From positions 248,001 to 312,000 of the forward strand of contig NZ_FORS01000002.1 in the NCBI RefSeq assembly GCF_900114065.1: a stretch of 64,000 nt of DNA. Direction: 5' to 3'. Source of the DNA: Stutzerimonas kunmingensis. GTDB lineage: Bacteria > Pseudomonadota > Gammaproteobacteria > Pseudomonadales > Pseudomonadaceae. Under the pieces are notes generated by a model, which was given only the letters and a program-made list of their open reading frames with translations, was not told the DNA's origin and did no database searches. This document shows, piece after piece, positions 1 through 8,865 of the stretch. The position numbers were made by a program, and so were the translations under genes. Numbering within the stretch: the first letter of the stretch is position 1; each line of letters starts with the position of its first letter.

Positions 1-1
1 C

Positions 2-382
2 AGCCTCTACGTGGCCGTCGCCGAGCAGGAGGAGCGTCTGGAAAAGGGGCTGCAGTTTCTCGCGACCGTGGGTTCGGTGAGCCCCTATATCGGCCTGTTC
101 GGTACCGTGTGGGGAATCATGAACTCCTTCCTCGGCCTGTCGCAGGTGCAGCAGGCGACGCTCTCGACCGTCGCACCGGGCATCGCCGAAGCGCTGATCG
201 CCACGGCCATCGGCCTGTTCGCGGCGATTCCCGCGGTGATGGCCTACAACCGCTTCGCTGCTCGTGGGCAGACGCTGGTCGGCCGTTACTACGCCTTCGG
301 CAACGAGCTACAGGCGCGCCTGCATCGGCGCCTGCATCGGCGCCTGCACGCCGCTTCACCCAACGTCGCCGCAGCCGCCTGA
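2..382 (+). CDS. TolQ/ExbB-family proton-channel subunit, C-terminal part (cut by window start)
   Basis: The frame is already open at base 2 and stops at 380-382, so only the last 126 codons are visible. It shows the TolQ/ExbB signature [13 protein letters not shown] followed by a second hydrophobic stretch beginning [16 protein letters not shown], that is, transmembrane helices II and III of the family. These proteins form the inner-membrane proton channel that energises a TonB- or TolA-like periplasmic arm. The following genes encode a TolR/ExbD partner and a TonB-type arm, so this is a complete motor minus its upstream part. The C-terminus reads [11 protein letters not shown] because a 12-base unit is repeated in tandem at about 319-350. 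TolQ is a closer match than ExbB by motif, but the TonB-like third gene leaves the exact system name open. Confidence 0.85.
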   Translation, partial: SLYVAVAEQEERLEKGLQFLATVGSVSPYIGLFGTVWGIMNSFLGLSQVQQATLSTVAPGIAEALIATAIGLFAAIPAVMAYNRFAARGQTLVGRYYAFGNELQARLHRRLHRRLHAASPNVAAAA

Positions 383-395
383 GGAGGACGCCTTC

Positions 396-857
396 ATGAT
401 GGTCAAACCACAGCACAAACACGGGCCCAAGGCGGAAATGAACGTGGTGCCCTACATCGACGTGATGCTGGTGCTGCTGGTGATCTTCATGGTCACCGCG
501 CCGATGCTGGTGCAGGGCGTCAAGATCGAGCTGCCCAAGGTCGCAGCCGAAGCGCTGCCGGTGGAGAACGAGCGGCAGATCCTCACGCTCTCGGTAAAGG
601 CCGATGGCGGCTTCTACTGGAACCTGGGCAGCGAGCTGGACATCGACAACCAGACCGACAGCGCCGTCGACCTTGCCGAGCTGCAGGCCAAGGTCGGCGC
701 GATCATCGCCGAGCGCGGCGACACCCAGGTCTATGTCCGTGCCGACGAGGCGGCGGACTACGGTCGCGTGGTTGCCGGTATCGCCGAGCTGCAGCGCGGC
801 GGGGTGGTCAACCTGGGGCTGATCACTGAGGCGCCGGCCGGAGCCGGGCAGCCGTGA
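396..857 (+). CDS. TolR/ExbD-family protein
   Basis: A 153-residue protein with a short cytoplasmic N-terminus, the conserved motif EMNVVPYIDVMLVLLVIFMV (one transmembrane helix with the essential Asp about residue 23) and a periplasmic domain, the usual TolR/ExbD layout and length. It sits 13 bases after the TolQ-like gene, and its stop codon shares a base with the start of the next gene (TGATG), showing translational coupling. It should act as the stator partner that plugs the TolQ/ExbB channel and passes proton-motive force to the TonB-like protein. The ATG at 396 is chosen because an AGGAGG sequence lies just upstream; a longer frame upstream overlaps the previous gene and is unlikely. 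Confidence 0.88.
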   Translation: MMVKPQHKHGPKAEMNVVPYIDVMLVLLVIFMVTAPMLVQGVKIELPKVAAEALPVENERQILTLSVKADGGFYWNLGSELDIDNQTDSAVDLAELQAKVGAIIAERGDTQVYVRADEAADYGRVVAGIAELQRGGVVNLGLITEAPAGAGQP

Positions 858-1684
858 TGATGACCTTCAGCACGCCCGCCGCGTATGGCAGCGAAGTTGT
901 CCCGCGACAGTGGATCGGTCCGGCCGGGGCTGCATTGCTGACCCTCGGGATGCACGCCGGACTGTTCGCGCTGTTGCTCGGCAGCTGGTCGCCAGCGCTG
1001 GAAATGCCGGTCGCCACCCAGGTGATGCAGACCCAGTTGATCAGCCTGCCGCCGCCGGCGCCAACCGAGAGCGCAGTGCCGGTCGAACCGCCCGTCGAGC
1101 CCGCGGTCGAACCGCCGCCGCGCGAGCCACAGGTCGATACCCACGCCCAGCAGCGACTCGAGCAGGCCGAGCTGGCCTTCAAGCGCGCCGAAGAGGAGCG
1201 CAAGGCCGAGCAGCTGAAGCAGCAGCGCGAGCAGTTGGAACGCCAGCGCGAACAGCAGCGTCAGCGCGACGAGCAACGCCGCCAGGAACAGGCACAGGAG
1301 CGGGAACGGATGGCTCAGGAAGAGGCACGGTTGCAGGCGGCGCGCGAAGCCGAGGCAACGGCACGCGCGGAAGCGGCTGAGCGCGCGCGACAGGCTGCTG
1401 CGGCCGAAGCGGCCAGCCGGCAGTACCTGCCGATTGCCAAGAAGCCGCCGGTCTACCCGCAACGGGCGCTGGACTCCGGGCTTCAGGGTTCCTGCACGGT
1501 CAGCTACACGGTTGATGTGCAGGGTCGCGTGCGCTCGCCCGAAGTGGTCGGCGACTGCCATCCGCTGTTCATCCGCCCATCACTCACCGCCGCCAAGAGC
1601 TTTCGCTACCAGCCGCGCATCGTCGAAGGCCGCGCGGTTGCCGTGCCCGACGTAAAGAACACCTTCCATTACCGCATCGAATGA
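857..1684 (+). CDS. TonB/TolA-like energy transducer
   Basis: About 275 residues: one N-terminal membrane anchor (around residues 25-45), a proline-rich segment (PPPAP, then PVEPPVEP), a long Gln/Arg/Glu/Ala-rich charged helix of about 110 residues resembling the TolA stalk, and a C-terminal TonB box-binding domain beginning YPQRALDSGLQGSC and ending FHYRIE. The head domain is of TonB type while the stalk resembles TolA, so this is a hybrid architecture. It is co-transcribed with the TolQ- and TolR-like genes, and phoX follows 28 bases later. The likely role is to energise an outer-membrane receptor or to span the envelope; the receptor is not in view. The start may be 857 or 860 (tandem ATGs), or the GTG at 854. 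Confidence 0.8.
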   Translation: MMTFSTPAAYGSEVVPRQWIGPAGAALLTLGMHAGLFALLLGSWSPALEMPVATQVMQTQLISLPPPAPTESAVPVEPPVEPAVEPPPREPQVDTHAQQRLEQAELAFKRAEEERKAEQLKQQREQLERQREQQRQRDEQRRQEQAQERERMAQEEARLQAAREAEATARAEAAERARQAAAAEAASRQYLPIAKKPPVYPQRALDSGLQGSCTVSYTVDVQGRVRSPEVVGDCHPLFIRPSLTAAKSFRYQPRIVEGRAVAVPDVKNTFHYRIE

Positions 1685-1712
1685 TGCCGTTACGACTCAG
1701 GAACCGTTTTCG

Positions 1713-3674
1713 ATGAAACAGGATTTCACCGATTTTCACGCGAGCGTGGGCGCTCATGACGACCAACCGGTCAATCCGAGCGGCAACGTGCCGCTGCAGC
1801 AGGCGATCGATCACCGCCGGCGCGGGCTGCTCAAGGGTGGGCTCGGCCTGGCCGGCATCGCCTTTCTCGGCGGCGGGATGGCCGGCGCGCGAGCCGCAAC
1901 CCGGGGCGATTCGCTGCTCGGCTTCGAAGGTATCCCGACCCAGCTCGACCCGCATTTCGACCGTGTCGAGGTGGCGCCGGGCTACAGCGCCCGGGTGTTC
2001 TTCTCCTGGGGCGATCCGGTGCATGCCGACGCACCCGAGTGGCAGCCGGATGCCGGCGACGATTGGCAAGCCCAGCTCAAGCAGGCCGGCGACAACCATG
2101 ACGGTATGCATTTCTTCCCGTTCCCCGACGCGCCCGACAGCCGCGGCCTGCTGGCCATCAACCACGAATACGTCAACCCGACGTTGCATCCAAAGGGCAT
2201 CGCCGTGGTCGATGGCCGACGCCCGCTGGAACAGGTGCGCAAGGAGCAGGCGGCTCATGGTCTGAGTGTCATCGAGGTGCGCAAGGATGCGCAGGGCGAA
2301 TGGCAGCGGGTGATGGATTCACCCTACAACCGCCGCATTTCCGGCATGACGCCGATGGCCATTACCGGGCCGCTGGCCGGCCATGCAGCGATGCAGACGA
2401 TGGACGACCCGGAAGGAAAGAGGGTGCTCGGCACGCTGAACAACTGCTCCAGCGGCTTCACTCCCTGGGGCACCTATCTGGTCTGCGAGGAGAACTGGCA
2501 CAACTACTTCGTCAACCACGACGCCGACGACCTTGCCGCGCGCGTCTCGCACAACCGCTACGGCATCGCCGGCGGCGGCATGAGCAAGCTCTACGGCTGG
2601 GGCACGGTCGATCCGCGTTTCGATGCCACGCCGCAGGCAGGCCAACCCCATGGCGGCTTCGTCAACGAGCCGCACCGGTTCGGCTGGGTGGTGGAGGTCG
2701 ATCCGTTCGACCCGCAGAGCGCGCCGGTCAAGCGCACCGCCTTCGGCCGCTACTGCCGCGAGTGCTCGGTGCTGTCGCTGGGCGAGGACGGGCGCATGGC
2801 GTTCTACTCGGGCGACGACACCAAGGGCGAGTACGTATACAAGTTCGTTCCCAGCGGCCGTTTCGTGCCCGGTGCGGACGCGGCCAACCGCCGCTTGCTG
2901 GATGAGGGCACCTTGTATGTCGCGCGTTTCGATGCCGACGGCAGTGGCCAGTGGCTGGCGCTGGTGCACGGCGAGCATGGCCTGACCGCGGAAAACGGCT
3001 TCCCCAGCCAGGCCGAGGTGCTGCTCAACGCCCGCGCCGCCGCCGACCGTGCCGGCGCAACGCCGATGGACCGGCCGGAGTGGGTCGCAGTGCATCCCGA
3101 TACCCGCGAGGTCTACGTCACCCTGACCAACAATGACGGGCGCGGCAGCAAGCAGCCGCTGGACAAGGCCAACCCGCGACCGAACAACCTGCACGGGCAG
3201 ATCCTGCGCTGGCAGGAAGAGGGCCGCGACCCGACCGCCACGCGCTTCCAGTGGGAAGTCTTTCTGCTCGCCGGCGAGCGCCGCGGTTCGCGCGATGCCC
3301 AGGGCCAGCCGGTTGCCGCCAACCTGATCGGCACCATAGACGGCGACTGCTTTTCCTCGCCGGACGGGCTGGCCTTCGATCGTGACGGGCGCTTGTGGAT
3401 CGAAACCGATTTCGACGATGACGAATCGGTGATGCAGGCCATGGGCACCAATCAGCTGCTCTGTGCCGATCCGAAAACGCGCGAGGTGCGGCGTTTCCTG
3501 GTCGGGCCGCGGGGTTGCGAGATCACCGGCATCACCTGGAGCCCGGACTATCGCGCCATGTGGATCAACGTGCAGCACCCGGGGCTGAGCTTTCCGGCCA
3601 GCGACGGCCAATCACGCCCGCGCTCGTCCACGGTGCTGATCACCAAGGACGATGGCGGCGTGATCGGCAGCTGA
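1713..3674 (+). CDS. phoX: PhoX-family (DUF839) alkaline phosphatase, Tat-exported
   Basis: A 653-residue DUF839/PhoX protein. The N-terminus has a twin-arginine signal at residues 35-42 (RRRGLLKG) followed by a hydrophobic stretch, so it is predicted to fold in the cytoplasm and be exported by Tat. Family motifs are visible: AINHEYVNPT, GTYLVCEENWHNYF (the Cys/Glu metal-site region), HRFGWVVEVDP and GDDTKGEYVYKF. PhoX enzymes are calcium/iron phosphomonoesterases that release phosphate from organic esters. The start at 1713 has an AGGAA element nine bases upstream. Its place directly behind a TolQR/TonB-like set suggests co-expression. An inverted repeat covers the stop codon. Phosphate control is expected from the family, but no Pho box was identified here. 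Confidence 0.88.
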   Translation: MKQDFTDFHASVGAHDDQPVNPSGNVPLQQAIDHRRRGLLKGGLGLAGIAFLGGGMAGARAATRGDSLLGFEGIPTQLDPHFDRVEVAPGYSARVFFSWGDPVHADAPEWQPDAGDDWQAQLKQAGDNHDGMHFFPFPDAPDSRGLLAINHEYVNPTLHPKGIAVVDGRRPLEQVRKEQAAHGLSVIEVRKDAQGEWQRVMDSPYNRRISGMTPMAITGPLAGHAAMQTMDDPEGKRVLGTLNNCSSGFTPWGTYLVCEENWHNYFVNHDADDLAARVSHNRYGIAGGGMSKLYGWGTVDPRFDATPQAGQPHGGFVNEPHRFGWVVEVDPFDPQSAPVKRTAFGRYCRECSVLSLGEDGRMAFYSGDDTKGEYVYKFVPSGRFVPGADAANRRLLDEGTLYVARFDADGSGQWLALVHGEHGLTAENGFPSQAEVLLNARAAADRAGATPMDRPEWVAVHPDTREVYVTLTNNDGRGSKQPLDKANPRPNNLHGQILRWQEEGRDPTATRFQWEVFLLAGERRGSRDAQGQPVAANLIGTIDGDCFSSPDGLAFDRDGRLWIETDFDDDESVMQAMGTNQLLCADPKTREVRRFLVGPRGCEITGITWSPDYRAMWINVQHPGLSFPASDGQSRPRSSTVLITKDDGGVIGS

Positions 3675-3687
3675 CGATCACGCCGCC
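3654..3687. terminator. Hairpin between convergent phoX and sensor-kinase genes
   Basis: A perfect 12-base inverted repeat (3654-3665 with 3676-3687, 10-base loop) spans the phoX stop codon and lies between two convergent genes. There is no long T run on either side, so it may be a weak bidirectional terminator or an mRNA-stabilising hairpin. Confidence 0.5.
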
Positions 3688-3696
3688 GTCATCTGT

Positions 3697-6690
3697 TCAG
3701 GAGCCGCCACGCAGCTGCTCGATGGCGTCGAGCAGCTGGTCCGGGGTGAAGGGCTTGGCCAGCCGGTGCAACGCTAGCGCCGGTGTGGTGGAGGGCAGTT
3801 CGGCGTAGCCGGACACCAGCAGAACCGGCAGCTGCGGGCGCGTTTCCCGCACCACGGCCGCCAGCTGCGCGCCGCTCATCAGCGGCATGGCGTGGTCGGT
3901 GACCAGGATGTCGACCTGGTTGACCCTCAGCAGGTCCAGCGCTTCGCCGGCCGAACGCGCGCTGAGCACTCGATGCCCGGCCGCTTCCAGGATGCCGACG
4001 GTGCTGAACAGCACCAGCTCGTCGTCGTCCACCGCCAGCAGGGTTAGCGGCTTCGTCGTGCGCCGGGGGCTTTCATCGGGTGCCGGCGTGGAGACAGGCG
4101 CCGATGCAGGCGCGTTATCCGCCGCCAGGGCCGGTAGCCAGATCTCGGCGGTGGTGCCCGCGCCGGGCGAACTGCGCAGCACCAGACGGCCGCCGGATTG
4201 CTCGGCCAGCCCATGGACCATGGACAGCCCGAGCCCGGTGCCCTTGCCGACACCCTTGGTGGTGAAGAAGGGCTCGACCGCGCGCTTGAGGGTCGCGTCA
4301 TCCATGCCAGCGCCGCTGTCGCTGAGCTCCAGGCGCACGTAGCGTGCGGCGGGCAAGCCGTTCTGCTCCTCGGCCAGGCTCAGTTCTTCGGCGGTGATGC
4401 GGATATGGCCGACGCCGGCCATGGCGTCGCGCGCATTGGCGGCGAGGTTGAGCAGGGCGGTTTCCAGCTGGTTGGGATCGGTCTTGACCCGCGCCAGTCG
4501 CTGCGGCAGGTCCACCTCCAGCTGGATGGTCGGGCCGAGCGAGCTGAGCAGCAGTGCCTGCATGCCTTGGATCAACTGGCGCAGATCGATCGGCGTCTTG
4601 TGCAGTTCCTGCTTGCGCGCGAACGAGAGCATGCGTGCCGTGAGCGAGGCGCCGCGTTCGGCACCAGCGCGGGCGTTGTCCACCAGGCGCAGCAGCGCGG
4701 GGTCGGCGGGCATGCGCCGACGCAGCAGGTCGAGGCTGCCGAGGACGGCCATCAGCAGGTTGTTGAAGTCGTGGGCGATACCGCCGGTGAGGTTGCCCAG
4801 CGCCTCCATCTTGTGCAGCTGCTGCAGTGCCTGTTCGGCATTCACCCGTTCGCTGATGTCCAGCGCTTCGGGTACCAGGGCGAAGATGCTGCCGTCCTCG
4901 CCCGTGACCGGGCGCACGGAGAAAACGAAGACGCGCACGCCCTGCGGCATGTTCAGGGTCATGGTCACGCGCTCTGTGGCACCGGCCGCCACCCGCCGCG
5001 TCATCTCGCGGACCCTCTCTGGCATGCCGGGTGTCGCGGCGAACCAGGGCGATTCCCAGAATGGCAGGTAGGCCAGTTCGTTGAAGCGGGCGCCGATGCC
5101 CGCCAGCGCCGTGGCGTTCACGTAGAGAATCGCGCCGTCCGGCGCGAGCATCGCCATGTACAGGTGCGACGTCTCCAGCACCGCGCGGATGTTGGCCTCG
5201 CTGCGGGCCAGCGCTGCGGTGCGCTCGGCGACCTTGGCTTCCAGCTGTTCCAGAAAGCACTGCTCGCGTTGCCTGACTGCCGCAGCAGAGCGCACACGCT
5301 CGATGTGCGCCCAGGAGCGATCGGTGACTTCTCTGAGCAGGGCAAGCTCACAGGCGCTCCATACGCGAGGCACGCGGTCATGAATGGCCATCAGCGCGGT
5401 CAGTCGGCCCTCCTTGACCAGCGGCAGGCAGATGGTGGCGGAGATATCCAGTTGCTGGAAGGTCGCCGCGTCGGCGGCGGGCAGGCGGGCAAGGTGATCG
5501 TCGACGATGAAGGCTTCGCCGGCGCGCAGCTTCTGTACCGCCAGACTGCCGAACGCGGCGAGCTGGTAATGGCCGACGATGCTCATGCAGCCCGGCGCCG
5601 ACCAGTCGCCACGGATGGTGAAGCTGTCCTGGTCGGGCTCCATGTCGGCGTAGGCGCAGCTGGACAGTCCCAGATGCTCGCCGAGCATGCGCGTGGTGGT
5701 GGCCAGGATGGCATCGGCATCGACGCTGCGGGCGGTTTCCTTGGCCAGTGCGTCGAGGAAACGCAAGCGTTGTTCGTTTTCGCGCAGGGCCTGTTCGGCC
5801 TCGGCGCGCTCGGTGACGTCATGACCCTCGACGAAAATGCCGCAGACATCGCCATTCGCATCGGTCACCGGCTGGAAGACGAAATCCAGCAGGCGCTCTT
5901 CCTCCGCCTCTCCCTGGATGCGCTGCAGGCCAACGCGGATACCGGAGCCGACAAAGGCCGTGCCGCTGCGATAGACCTGGTCGAGAATGTCGATGAAGCC
6001 CTGCCGCTCGACCTCCGGCAGCGCTTCGCGTACCGGCCTGCCGATGACATCGCGTTCACCCACTACCCGCAGATAGGCCGGGTTGGTCATCTCGAAGACA
6101 TGTTCCGGGCCGCGCAGCATCGCCATCAGCCCCGGTGCCTGTTCGAACATCTGTTGCAGGCGTGCCTGCTGGCGCTGCAGCTCGCGCTCGGCCATTACCC
6201 GCTCGGTGGTTTCCACCACGAGAGCGATCACGCCGGCCGGCCGGGCCTGATCATCAAACACCGGCGAATAGTCCAGATTCATCCAGGCGCGCTCGGGGCG
6301 GCCGCTGCGGTACAGCAGCAGTTCCTGGTCCTTGTACGACAGCGCGCCGCCAGCCAGGACGACCTTCATCACGTTGTCGTTGAACTCGGCGACTTCCGGC
6401 CAGCCCTCGCGTACTTCAGAACCGAGCAACTGCGGATGTCGGCTGCCGGCGAGCTCTGAATAGGCGTCGTTGTAGATCATGACGCCGCGCTCGCCCCAGA
6501 GCAGCGCGATGGGCGTCGGCGAAAGCAGCAGCATGGCCGTGACGGTCTTCAGGCTCGACGGCCATTCTGCCAGAGGCCCCAGCGCCGTCTGCGACCAGTC
6601 GAAGCGGCGAATCAGTGCGCCGAGCGCGCCGCCGGCGGGGAGAAATGCGAGGCTCGAGTCGTCAGGCGCGAGGTTTGCTGCTGGGTCCAT
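3697..6690 (-). CDS. Hybrid sensor histidine kinase (PAS-PAS-GAF-PAS-HisKA-HATPase-REC)
   Basis: A 997-residue soluble hybrid kinase with no obvious membrane segment. In order: a PAS domain (about 45-165), a second PAS (about 170-300), a GAF domain (about 310-470), a coiled segment, a third PAS (about 505-620), a HisKA region with the phospho-acceptor motif GGIAHDFNN, an HATPase domain (NLAANARDAM, then DSGAGM and GKGTGLGLSMVHG) and a C-terminal receiver with acidic pocket VDDD, phospho-Asp in VTDHAMP and Lys in LAKPF. It presumably senses a soluble or cytoplasmic cue through PAS/GAF and passes phosphate to its receiver or to a free phosphotransfer protein. No response-regulator output gene is adjacent, and the ligand cannot be inferred. 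It converges with phoX. Confidence 0.9.
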   Translation of the reverse strand: MDPAANLAPDDSSLAFLPAGGALGALIRRFDWSQTALGPLAEWPSSLKTVTAMLLLSPTPIALLWGERGVMIYNDAYSELAGSRHPQLLGSEVREGWPEVAEFNDNVMKVVLAGGALSYKDQELLLYRSGRPERAWMNLDYSPVFDDQARPAGVIALVVETTERVMAERELQRQQARLQQMFEQAPGLMAMLRGPEHVFEMTNPAYLRVVGERDVIGRPVREALPEVERQGFIDILDQVYRSGTAFVGSGIRVGLQRIQGEAEEERLLDFVFQPVTDANGDVCGIFVEGHDVTERAEAEQALRENEQRLRFLDALAKETARSVDADAILATTTRMLGEHLGLSSCAYADMEPDQDSFTIRGDWSAPGCMSIVGHYQLAAFGSLAVQKLRAGEAFIVDDHLARLPAADAATFQQLDISATICLPLVKEGRLTALMAIHDRVPRVWSACELALLREVTDRSWAHIERVRSAAAVRQREQCFLEQLEAKVAERTAALARSEANIRAVLETSHLYMAMLAPDGAILYVNATALAGIGARFNELAYLPFWESPWFAATPGMPERVREMTRRVAAGATERVTMTLNMPQGVRVFVFSVRPVTGEDGSIFALVPEALDISERVNAEQALQQLHKMEALGNLTGGIAHDFNNLLMAVLGSLDLLRRRMPADPALLRLVDNARAGAERGASLTARMLSFARKQELHKTPIDLRQLIQGMQALLLSSLGPTIQLEVDLPQRLARVKTDPNQLETALLNLAANARDAMAGVGHIRITAEELSLAEEQNGLPAARYVRLELSDSGAGMDDATLKRAVEPFFTTKGVGKGTGLGLSMVHGLAEQSGGRLVLRSSPGAGTTAEIWLPALAADNAPASAPVSTPAPDESPRRTTKPLTLLAVDDDELVLFSTVGILEAAGHRVLSARSAGEALDLLRVNQVDILVTDHAMPLMSGAQLAAVVRETRPQLPVLLVSGYAELPSTTPALALHRLAKPFTPDQLLDAIEQLRGGS

Positions 6691-6861
6691 CAGTAGCGAT
6701 CCGTATCCGGTGTGAAGACAGGGCAGGGCTGTACAGGCGAGAGCTGGTTCAGCTCAGACAGCCGATTGCCCGGGAAGTCGTGCCGGCGAGGCAGGCGATT
6801 GCTGGCACCATTCGCTGCTGTTCGTCCTTGCAGCGGCCAGCGTACAGGGAAAAACCCGTAC

Positions 6862-6876
6862 CATATCAACGATATG
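6862..6876. promoter_or_regulatory. Short perfect inverted repeat upstream of helicase gene
   Basis: CATATC and GATATG flank a three-base spacer 22 bases before the helicase start, inside the 207-base gap shared by the divergent sensor-kinase and helicase genes. It could be an operator for a dimeric regulator. The rest of the gap shows nothing I can name; one isolated TGTACA occurs at 6730. Confidence 0.25.
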
Positions 6877-6897
6877 CAATGCCCACGGTGATTTCCG

Positions 6898-8862
6898 ATG
6901 TTTTCTGCCGTCAAGCGTTACAGGGCTCTGGTCGCCGGGGTGCTGCAGCGCTGTTTTCCACGTACCTCGGCCCATCTGCGTGATGAGGACGAGCTGTTGT
7001 TTCGTCGCTGGGGCGGTGCGCCCGGCAAGGCGAACAAGGCCACGGCCAGCAAACGCAGGGGCAAACCTGCCACCAAGTCAAAGAGCAAGTCGGAAGGGCC
7101 GCCGCATGCCACCGCCAAGCCGCGCAAGGCCGCCGCTCAGGGCATCTATGCGGCTGCGCAACTAAAGGTTGAGGATGCGCAGGTCCAGGCGATGCGTGAC
7201 CGCGTCGAGCAGGCGGTAGCTGCCGGGATCGTGAGCGCACCGTCGCAGGAGCAATGGGCAATGATCCTCAGCCGCAGCCCGGTAACGCGGATCTTCGCCG
7301 GTGCCGGTTCCGGCAAATCCACCACCTTGTTGCTGCGGGTGGTGTTCATGCTCTGCCACATGGGCATCGAGCCCGGACGCTTGACGGTCATCTCGTTCAC
7401 CAACGCCTCTTGCGCGCAGCTGCGCGAACAGCTGGTGCGCGTGCTCGGCTTCTGGCAGGTGCCGTTCGATGCACAGCAGGCGCGCCAGTGCGTACGCACC
7501 TTCCATTCGGCCATGGCGCAGCTGGCGCGTGAAGTGCTGGAGCGACCGGTCTGGTTCGAGCAGTTGGACGACAAGGCCGCCGCGGCGGACGAACCGGACA
7601 ACCCGTTGGCCAATGCACGTCTGCGCCCGGCGCAATTGCGTCTGCTCAAACAGGCCTATCAGCGGTGTTACGCCGAACAGGCGTCATTCCGCGAGTTGGT
7701 GCACCGGTTGCTCGATCTACCCGTGCCGCCGACTGAGGCCGAGCAGGGCAAGCGCGCCGCGCCGAAAGCGCCCGGCGATACCTTCACCCTGGCCGGTGAG
7801 TTCACGCCTCTGCCGCTGTATGAGGCCTTCCATGCCCAGGCGGGCTTTATCGAGAGCATCGGCATTCGCATCGATCAGCTGCAACCGGGCAAGCTGCAGT
7901 GTGCAGCGCGCGAACGGGATTTCGTCGAAGCGCTGGTGAGCTTCCATGGCTACTTCAGGGCCGCGCTGCGTGAGCAGGGGCTGATGACCTTCAATGAGGC
8001 CTTTCAACAGCTCACCGAGCGTTTGGGCTCGGGCACGGATGTGCCCCAGGCCAGCCTTGCGCCGTTCGAGCACCTGCTGATCGATGAATTCCAGGACATT
8101 TCCCCGCAGATCGTCCAATGGCTGCAGGCCTTGCACCGCCAGCTGGCGCGCCAGAAGGCCGGCCCGAGCCTGATGGCCATCGGTGACGACTGGCAGTCGA
8201 TCTACGGCTGGCGCGGCAGTTCGCCGGAGTTGTTCATGGACTTCGACAAGTACTTTCCGCGGCGCGGCGCCAAGGGCAGCGAGACGCTGCTGCTGGAAAC
8301 CAACTACCGCTCCATCGAACCGGTGATTCGCGATGGCGAGGCGGTGCTGGCCGGCGTGCAGTTCAAGCAGGCCAAGACCAGCCGGCCATGCAAACCGACG
8401 CAGCCCGGCGACCACGGGGTAAAGCTGATCACCGGTTTCGACCTGAACAAGAGCCTGCCGAAGCTGATCGAGGCGATCACCGCGCAATGTGCCCATTTGG
8501 CCGAACGGCAAAGCCGCGAACGCACCGCGGTGCTGCTGCTAAGCCGGCGCAACGAGCCGTTGCGAACCATTCAGGCGCAGCTGGACCGCAAGCTGCCGGT
8601 CAAGGCCTACACCATCCACCGTGCCAAGGGGCTGCAGGCCGAGGTGGCGATCATCGTCGACGACTGCGCGCCGGTGCAGCCACACCCGTTGCGTAACGCG
8701 CTGTATGCCTACTCGGGTTTCTTCCGCAACAGCTATGACCAGGCCATGGCCGATGAAAGCCTGCGCCTGGGCTACGTGGCGATCACCCGCGGCGTCAGCC
8801 GGGTGTTCTGGTACACGCGCAAGGCCCAGGGCGCCACCGAGTGCCTGGCGCGGCGTGGCTAG
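6898..8862 (+). CDS. UvrD/Rep-family (SF1A) DNA helicase
   Basis: A 654-residue superfamily-1 helicase. Residues 1-80 are a Lys/Ala-rich, probably unstructured extension. Walker A is GAGSGKST (135-142); motif Ia is ISFTNASCAQLREQL; motif II is DEFQD; motif III region is GDDWQSIYGWRGSSPELF; motif IV is ETNYRS; motif V is TIHRAKGLQAEVAII; motif VI is LGYVAITRG. All catalytic motifs look intact. It is shorter than UvrD or Rep (about 720 residues) and has no RecB-type nuclease domain, so it is a family orphan with a presumed 3'-5' helicase role in repair or replication restart. It stands alone as the only plus-strand gene between two minus-strand genes. Confidence 0.87.
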   Translation: MFSAVKRYRALVAGVLQRCFPRTSAHLRDEDELLFRRWGGAPGKANKATASKRRGKPATKSKSKSEGPPHATAKPRKAAAQGIYAAAQLKVEDAQVQAMRDRVEQAVAAGIVSAPSQEQWAMILSRSPVTRIFAGAGSGKSTTLLLRVVFMLCHMGIEPGRLTVISFTNASCAQLREQLVRVLGFWQVPFDAQQARQCVRTFHSAMAQLAREVLERPVWFEQLDDKAAAADEPDNPLANARLRPAQLRLLKQAYQRCYAEQASFRELVHRLLDLPVPPTEAEQGKRAAPKAPGDTFTLAGEFTPLPLYEAFHAQAGFIESIGIRIDQLQPGKLQCAARERDFVEALVSFHGYFRAALREQGLMTFNEAFQQLTERLGSGTDVPQASLAPFEHLLIDEFQDISPQIVQWLQALHRQLARQKAGPSLMAIGDDWQSIYGWRGSSPELFMDFDKYFPRRGAKGSETLLLETNYRSIEPVIRDGEAVLAGVQFKQAKTSRPCKPTQPGDHGVKLITGFDLNKSLPKLIEAITAQCAHLAERQSRERTAVLLLSRRNEPLRTIQAQLDRKLPVKAYTIHRAKGLQAEVAIIVDDCAPVQPHPLRNALYAYSGFFRNSYDQAMADESLRLGYVAITRGVSRVFWYTRKAQGATECLARRG

Positions 8863-8865
8863 CCG

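Noticed and set aside
4198..6459. A 753-codon open frame on the plus strand
   Set aside because: Antisense shadow of the hybrid sensor kinase, whose PAS, GAF, HisKA and REC motifs are on the minus strand.
6730..6735. TGTACA in the sensor-kinase/helicase gap
   Set aside because: Single isolated copy with no partner site; similar single copies occur inside coding regions (for example near 9550, 11655, 18623, 31695, 49735), as expected by chance.
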